Source: an uncultured Bacteroidales bacterium
GTDB lineage: Bacteria > Bacteroidota > Bacteroidia > Bacteroidales > UBA932
Assembly (NCBI GenBank): GCA_900316045.1
Contig: ONBM01000060.1
Span: 1-38,539 of the forward strand
Length of the DNA: 38,539 bases
Reading direction: 5' to 3'
Shown here: piece by piece, positions 35,987 through 38,539 of the stretch
How positions within the stretch are numbered: position 1 is the stretch's first letter
Layout of the letters: each line of letters opens with the position of its first letter
The notes under the pieces: model-generated
What the model was told of the DNA's origin: nothing
The model's input: the letters and a program-made list of their open reading frames with translations, nothing else
Databases searched by the model: none
Translations under genes and position numbers: made by a program

Positions 35987-37342
35987 TCATTGCCTTGGCA
36001 AAGATTTATATTTAATTGTCATATAGGCCGACCGGAATAGCAGATGGGCGAAATATGCCGCCAGCAAGACGTGAATTGCCATGCTGCCTTGCTGGCCTGG
36101 AATGACGGCTCCAAGCACCCAGACGAGATAGAAAGCTATTACCGAGCCTAGAGCCGAATCACGCATTATCTTTGAGGCGGTGAGGCCGGCATAAATGCCA
36201 TCCCAAGTGAACGCCGGGCAGCCCATGAGCGGCATGACGGAAAGCCAAGGGAGGAACCTCCTGGAAGCCTCAACAACGGTCTCATCGGATGTCATGAGGA
36301 GCAACAGGGGAACTCCCGTCAATGAATATATCAGCACGAATATCATCCCCACGCCCATGCTCCAGAGGAACACTCTCTTAACAGCGAAATCCACGGTCCG
36401 AAAGTTCCTGCGCCCGAAATATTTCCCACAAATAGCCTCACCTGAGAATGCAAATCCGTCGGTGAAGTAAGAGAATATCATCAGCAGCTGCATGATCACC
36501 GAACAGGATGCCAGCAGCAAATCCCCGTATTTCGCAGAAATTATCGTCATGCTGACATAGACTATGATGAGGCAGAGCGAGCGCACGAAAAAGTCTGCGT
36601 TGAGGGTCATGAACTGCCTCAGGTCTCCACCTTTCAAAGACCTGATTGAAATCCTGCCTCGAACGACCTCTTTATATTTTATGAATATGACGACAAGGGC
36701 GAAGATGAGTCCTGAGTATTGTGCCAGGACTGTTCCCCATGCGATGCCCGAAAATCCTATGCCCTCGAAGGAAGTACCTGGAATGCCAAGTGACAGGAAT
36801 ATGCTGGCGATCACATTGATGCCGTTCACCACGAGGTCAGTGAACATGGAACTGATGGAGTCTTGCATGCCGATGAACCAGCCTTTGAGGGACATCAGGC
36901 TAAGGGTTGCGGGCGCAGCCCAAACTCTTACGAAAAAATATTCCAGGGCTAGGTCTCGGGCTTCCGGAGAGCATTTGACGACGAGAAATGAAAGCTTGAT
37001 GAACGGCCATTGCAACAGCAATATTACGACTGCCGCAGCCAGCGCAAGAGCCACTCCTTTCACCAGCACGTCCACGCTCTCCTGCCAGTCTGCCCGGCCG
37101 TATGCCTGCGCCGTAAGCCCTCCAGTGGATATTCTCAGGAACTCGAAATTCCAGTAAAGCAGGCCGAAAAGCATCGTGCCTATAGAGATGCCGCCAATCA
37201 GAGAGGCCGCTGAAGCATCCAGATGGCCGGCCACAGCGATGTCAACTATTCCGACAAGCGGAACAGTGATGTTCGCCAGGATGCTCGGTACCGCAATCCT
37301 GAATATTCCCTTATCCAACTGACGCACCACAGTCATATTCAT
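35987..37342 (-). CDS. MATE family efflux transporter (DinF-like)
   Basis: The protein has 451 residues. About twelve membrane spans are arranged as two MatE repeats. The first starts IFRIAVPSILANITVPLVGIVDIAVAGHL, the MATE helix 1 signature, and continues through FGLLYWNFEFLRISTGGLTAQAYGR. The second half includes FSYFTDGFAFSGEAICGKYFGRR. It would export drugs or metabolites across the inner membrane by sodium or proton antiport. It precedes the enzyme operon on the same strand, but that operon has its own promoter, so the MATE gene is probably not part of the glycan system. The start is ATGAATATG (37342 or 37336). A -7-like TATATTTG lies at 37363-37356 without a clear -33 box. Confidence 0.93.
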   Translation of the reverse strand: MNMTVVRQLDKGIFRIAVPSILANITVPLVGIVDIAVAGHLDASAASLIGGISIGTMLFGLLYWNFEFLRISTGGLTAQAYGRADWQESVDVLVKGVALALAAAVVILLLQWPFIKLSFLVVKCSPEARDLALEYFFVRVWAAPATLSLMSLKGWFIGMQDSISSMFTDLVVNGINVIASIFLSLGIPGTSFEGIGFSGIAWGTVLAQYSGLIFALVVIFIKYKEVVRGRISIRSLKGGDLRQFMTLNADFFVRSLCLIIVYVSMTIISAKYGDLLLASCSVIMQLLMIFSYFTDGFAFSGEAICGKYFGRRNFRTVDFAVKRVFLWSMGVGMIFVLIYSLTGVPLLLLMTSDETVVEASRRFLPWLSVMPLMGCPAFTWDGIYAGLTASKIMRDSALGSVIAFYLVWVLGAVIPGQQGSMAIHVLLAAYFAHLLFRSAYMTIKYKSLPRQ

Positions 37343-37487
37343 AAATCAATTTTTGCAAATATAATATGTTTGCCAACAATCGTCTTTGAGCCATTTTGCA
37401 GGAACAACTCCGCAACTTTTTGTCAAAATTGCGGAAACTTTTCCGCAGCTTTCTAATATTTATGCCGAAATAAAACCACAACACACC
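37343..37487. promoter_or_regulatory. Divergent control region with interleaved CCGCA inverted repeats
   Basis: TCCGCAA (37409-37415) and TTGCGGA (37429-37435) form one inverted pair. TGCGGAAA (37430-37437) and TTTCCGCA (37440-37447) form a second, so the middle box is shared. The two CCGCA boxes are also direct repeats, each followed by CTTT. They lie 41-79 bases before the ATPase remnant's ATG and could be its operator. A -7-like TATATTTG (37363-37356) faces the MATE gene. Confidence 0.5.
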
Positions 37488-38180
37488 ATGAAAGCACTCT
37501 ACGACCAATTCTATCAACTTCTGGAACTCACCCCAATGAACTTCTTCCGGGAGCAGCATATTACCATCAACTAGGATGTTCGCATCCTTGGCATCCTGGG
37601 CCAGAAAGGTGTGGGAAAGTCCACCCTCATTCTGCACTTCGATGATTACATGAAGAAAGGCTGCTATCCGTTTTCCTTGGAGCCCGAATTTGAGACCCGT
37701 TTGCGACAGGTCATCAATACCACCGTCGAGGTCGATATTCCCAAGTACGCCAAGATGACAATCGCCGCTACTCAGAAGCTCAAGAAATTCATGTACTACA
37801 TCTCCAAGAGCGTCCCTGTCAAAATCAATTCCTCAGACATGGCCAGGGATCTGGAGTTGGACCGTGACGAACTGCCCAAATACCTGGAGTATCTGGAGAA
37901 GGCCGAGTTGGTCTCGGTCCTGCGAATGAAGTCAAACGGCGACGGCATTCTCCGCAAGATGGACAAACTCTTCCTCCATAATTCCAATATGGCGTATGTC
38001 CTCTCCGGAGAACAGCCCAACACCGGGAACAGTCGCAAGAATATCTTCTTCTGCTGGACAAAACAAAAATTCGATACGCTGGAATCCCCAGTATCAGACT
38101 TTGAAATCGATGGAAAGACTTTCGAAGTGGGAGGTCGAAAGAAGGGAAAGAAACAGATTGAAAATGTCCAGGATGGGTTT
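37488..38180 (+). pseudogene. Decayed DUF4143-type AAA ATPase with amber codon and internal deletion
   Basis: The frame opens MKALYDQFYQLLELTPMNFFREQHITIN, in the style of Bacteroidetes AAA_14/DUF4143 ATPases, and meets TAG at 37572-37574. There the family normally continues with Trp (INWxVRxLGIxG), so this looks like TGG changed to TAG. The same frame continues with DVRILGILGQKGVGKSTL (Walker A) but then passes within a few residues to FDDYMKKGCYPFSLEP. That skips the Walker B and sensor region, which I estimate as well over 100 residues. The C-terminal DUF4143 part is recognisable (KINSSDMARDLELDRDELPKYLEYLEKAELVSVL in outline, DFEIDGKTFEVGGRKKGKKQIENV). The frame then enters recombinase sequence at about 38181. 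It cannot encode a working ATPase. Confidence 0.8.
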
Positions 38181-38539
38181 CGCAGCGACATCAAGGGCGA
38201 CCACATCGAGGTAACGACCGTCAAGACGGCGGACAGCATCTCCATCGAGCTGAACAAGGTCACCAGGGATATTCTGGAGAAATACAAGGACACCCCCTTC
38301 AAAGACAACAAGGCCCTGCCGAACTACACGAATCAGGCGATGAACCGCGACATCAAGGAGCTGTGCAAGCTGGCCGGTATCAACGAAGAGATCCGCGCCA
38401 CCATCTACAAGGGCAACGTCCGAACCGACAAGATCCAGCCTAAGTGGGAGCTCGTCGGCACCCATACCGGCCGCCGCACCTTCATCGTCAATGCTTTGTC
38501 CCTGGGCATCACACCGAACATCGTGATGAAATGGACCGG
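38181..38539 (+). pseudogene. Tyrosine recombinase (phage/transposon integrase) fragment, runs off the window
   Basis: In the same frame as the ATPase remnant, RSDIKGDHIEVTTVKT starts the second half of a Bacteroidales tyrosine recombinase catalytic domain. It continues with YTNQAMNRDIKELCKLAGI and the HxxR box in GTHTGRRTFIVNALSLGITPNIVMKW. The first catalytic Arg (in the GLRxSD block, which normally lies just before RSDIK) and the whole N-terminal DNA-binding domain are missing. The terminal GHS block and the Tyr nucleophile would lie beyond the right edge. It has no start codon of its own. It indicates that a mobile element or genomic island lay at this position. Confidence 0.8.

Noticed and set aside
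37356..37363. Promoter for the MATE gene
   Set aside because: The -7 box TATATTTG is perfect, but no TTTG-like -33 element lies 19-21 bases away, so I list it only within the control region.
1..38539. CRISPR arrays, tRNA or rRNA genes and complete insertion sequences
   Set aside because: I saw no regularly spaced repeats, no tRNA cloverleaf or rRNA-like sequence, and no transposase; the only mobile-element trace is the ATPase/integrase remnant at the right end.

Overview
The window looks like a chromosomal segment of a Bacteroidetes bacterium, probably order Bacteroidales. Evidence: two SusC/SusD outer-membrane glycan import pairs; a DUF4249 lipoprotein paired with a TonB-dependent receptor; promoters of the Bacteroides type (-33 TTTG, -7 TAnnTTTG); lipoproteins with acidic residues after the lipid-bearing cysteine; and remnants of a Bacteroidales-type DUF4143 ATPase and tyrosine recombinase. 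The sequence does not let me name a genus.

Layout. (1) 1-8369, all minus strand: a SusC/SusD pair with a near-perfect promoter (8506-8536) and a terminator after susD (3074-3106), followed by three tightly overlapping genes: a small lipoprotein, a multi-span DUF6057-like membrane protein, and a PD40/TolB-like lipoprotein that carries a CXXCH c-type haem motif and runs off the left edge. (2) 8370-8996: a 627-base divergent intergenic region with promoters at both ends, a strong hairpin and a short repeat tract. (3) 8997-13812, plus strand and visibly more AT-rich: a wrecked C10 (streptopain-like) peptidase, a cysteine-rich lipoprotein, a DUF4249 lipoprotein and a TonB-dependent receptor. (4) 14026-20705, plus strand: a second SusC/SusD pair and a surface lipoprotein with two Ig-like (BIG2) domains. 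(5) 20893-23328, plus strand: a secreted GH31 glycosidase with its own promoter. (6) 35825-23416, minus strand: one seven-gene operon encoding an ADP-ribosylglycohydrolase-fold protein, GH106 alpha-L-rhamnosidase, GH28, a truncated GH28-like protein, a sialate-O-acetylesterase-type (SGNH) esterase, a GH3 broken by a frameshift, and a GH127-type beta-L-arabinofuranosidase. (7) 37342-35987, minus strand: a MATE transporter. (8) 37488-38539, plus strand: a decayed ATPase fused in frame to a tyrosine recombinase fragment that continues past the window.

Regions 4-6 form a polysaccharide utilisation locus. The enzyme set (rhamnosidase, polygalacturonase-like, acetyl-esterase, beta-L-arabinofuranosidase, GH3, GH31) fits an acetylated, rhamnose- and arabinose-bearing pectic glycan such as rhamnogalacturonan. 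That substrate is an inference. Surface binding and import would be by SusC/D plus the BIG2 lipoprotein, and trimming by the exported enzymes. No regulator (hybrid two-component, ECF sigma/anti-sigma or LacI) lies in the window. A perfect palindrome TTTGCGCAAA occurs in the control regions of both the first susC gene and the seven-gene operon, and is a candidate shared operator.

Several loci are eroding: the C10 peptidase, the GH3, the GH28 fragment and the ATPase/integrase chimera.
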